Source: an uncultured Muribaculaceae bacterium
Lineage (GTDB): Bacteria; Bacteroidota; Bacteroidia; Bacteroidales; Muribaculaceae
Assembly: GCA_944321865.1 (NCBI GenBank)
Contig: CALUMZ010000013.1
Location: forward strand, 1 to 48,994
Direction of reading: 5' to 3'
DNA: 48,994 bases
Shown: one piece after another, positions 48,993 through 48,994 of the stretch
Layout: every line of letters begins with the position of its first letter
Position numbering within the stretch: position 1 is the stretch's first letter
The notes under the pieces: model-generated
The model's input: only the letters and a program-made list of their open reading frames with translations
Databases searched by the model: none
What the model was told of the DNA's origin: nothing
Program-made: the position numbers and the translations under genes

Positions 48993-48994
48993 CA

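Overview
The window looks like chromosomal DNA of a gut Bacteroidales bacterium, most likely from the Muribaculaceae/Bacteroidaceae range. The reasons are a SusC/SusD/SusE-type glycan uptake operon, a GH33-type sialidase, a BspA-type leucine-rich repeat protein, a Na+-dependent methylmalonyl-CoA decarboxylase operon (succinate to propionate), an Rpn/PD-(D/E)XK family gene, and at least ten promoters matching the Bacteroides form TTTG-N19/20-TAnnTTTG. Species was not determined.

Layout. 0.6-2 kb: lipoprotein LRR gene. 2-5.1 kb, minus strand: fabI, argB and prfB, with prfB carrying an intact programmed +1 frameshift site. 5.3-9.3 kb, plus: hexapeptide acetyltransferase, then an M20 deacylase overlapping a CPA2 antiporter. 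9.4-11.2 kb, minus: M15 peptidase/holin-like pair and a Pro/Arg-repeat protein. 11.4-20.6 kb, plus: candidate small RNA, sialidase, and a susCDE operon whose promoter lies between perfect 18-bp inverted repeats (candidate phase-variable inverton). 21.2-24.2 kb, minus: FtsX-type ABC transporter and CDF metal exporter. 25.1-27 kb: BspA-like surface protein. 27.3-28.9 kb, minus: YeiH-family transporter and DJ-1 protein. 29.5-34 kb, minus: complete pstSCAB-phoU. 34.2-35.1 kb: Rpn-family gene. 35.3-40 kb: methylmalonyl-CoA epimerase plus the five-gene decarboxylase cluster. 40.2 kb: double-DTG aspartyl protease. 41.6-43.2 kb, minus: DUF3307 protein and an overlapping SatD-like regulator, preceded by a 29-bp-period direct-repeat array. 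43.2-48.7 kb, minus: DnaQ-like exonuclease, mfd, S41 protease. The window ends in tRNA-Asn.

The intergenic DNA is unusually patterned. Three repeat families recur: (A) ~172-bp units with 16-bp terminal inverted repeats and two internal palindromes; (B) a ~130-bp repeat; (P) a ~75-80-bp repeat ending in CTTGCACTATCTTTG that carries a complete promoter and is placed in front of several genes. Upstream of the BspA gene is a 228-bp element with two divergent, homologous hairpins whose loops are conserved while their stems differ by compensatory changes. The most novel-looking items are this element, the susC inverton, the promoter-carrying repeats, and the repeat array at 43.1 kb.
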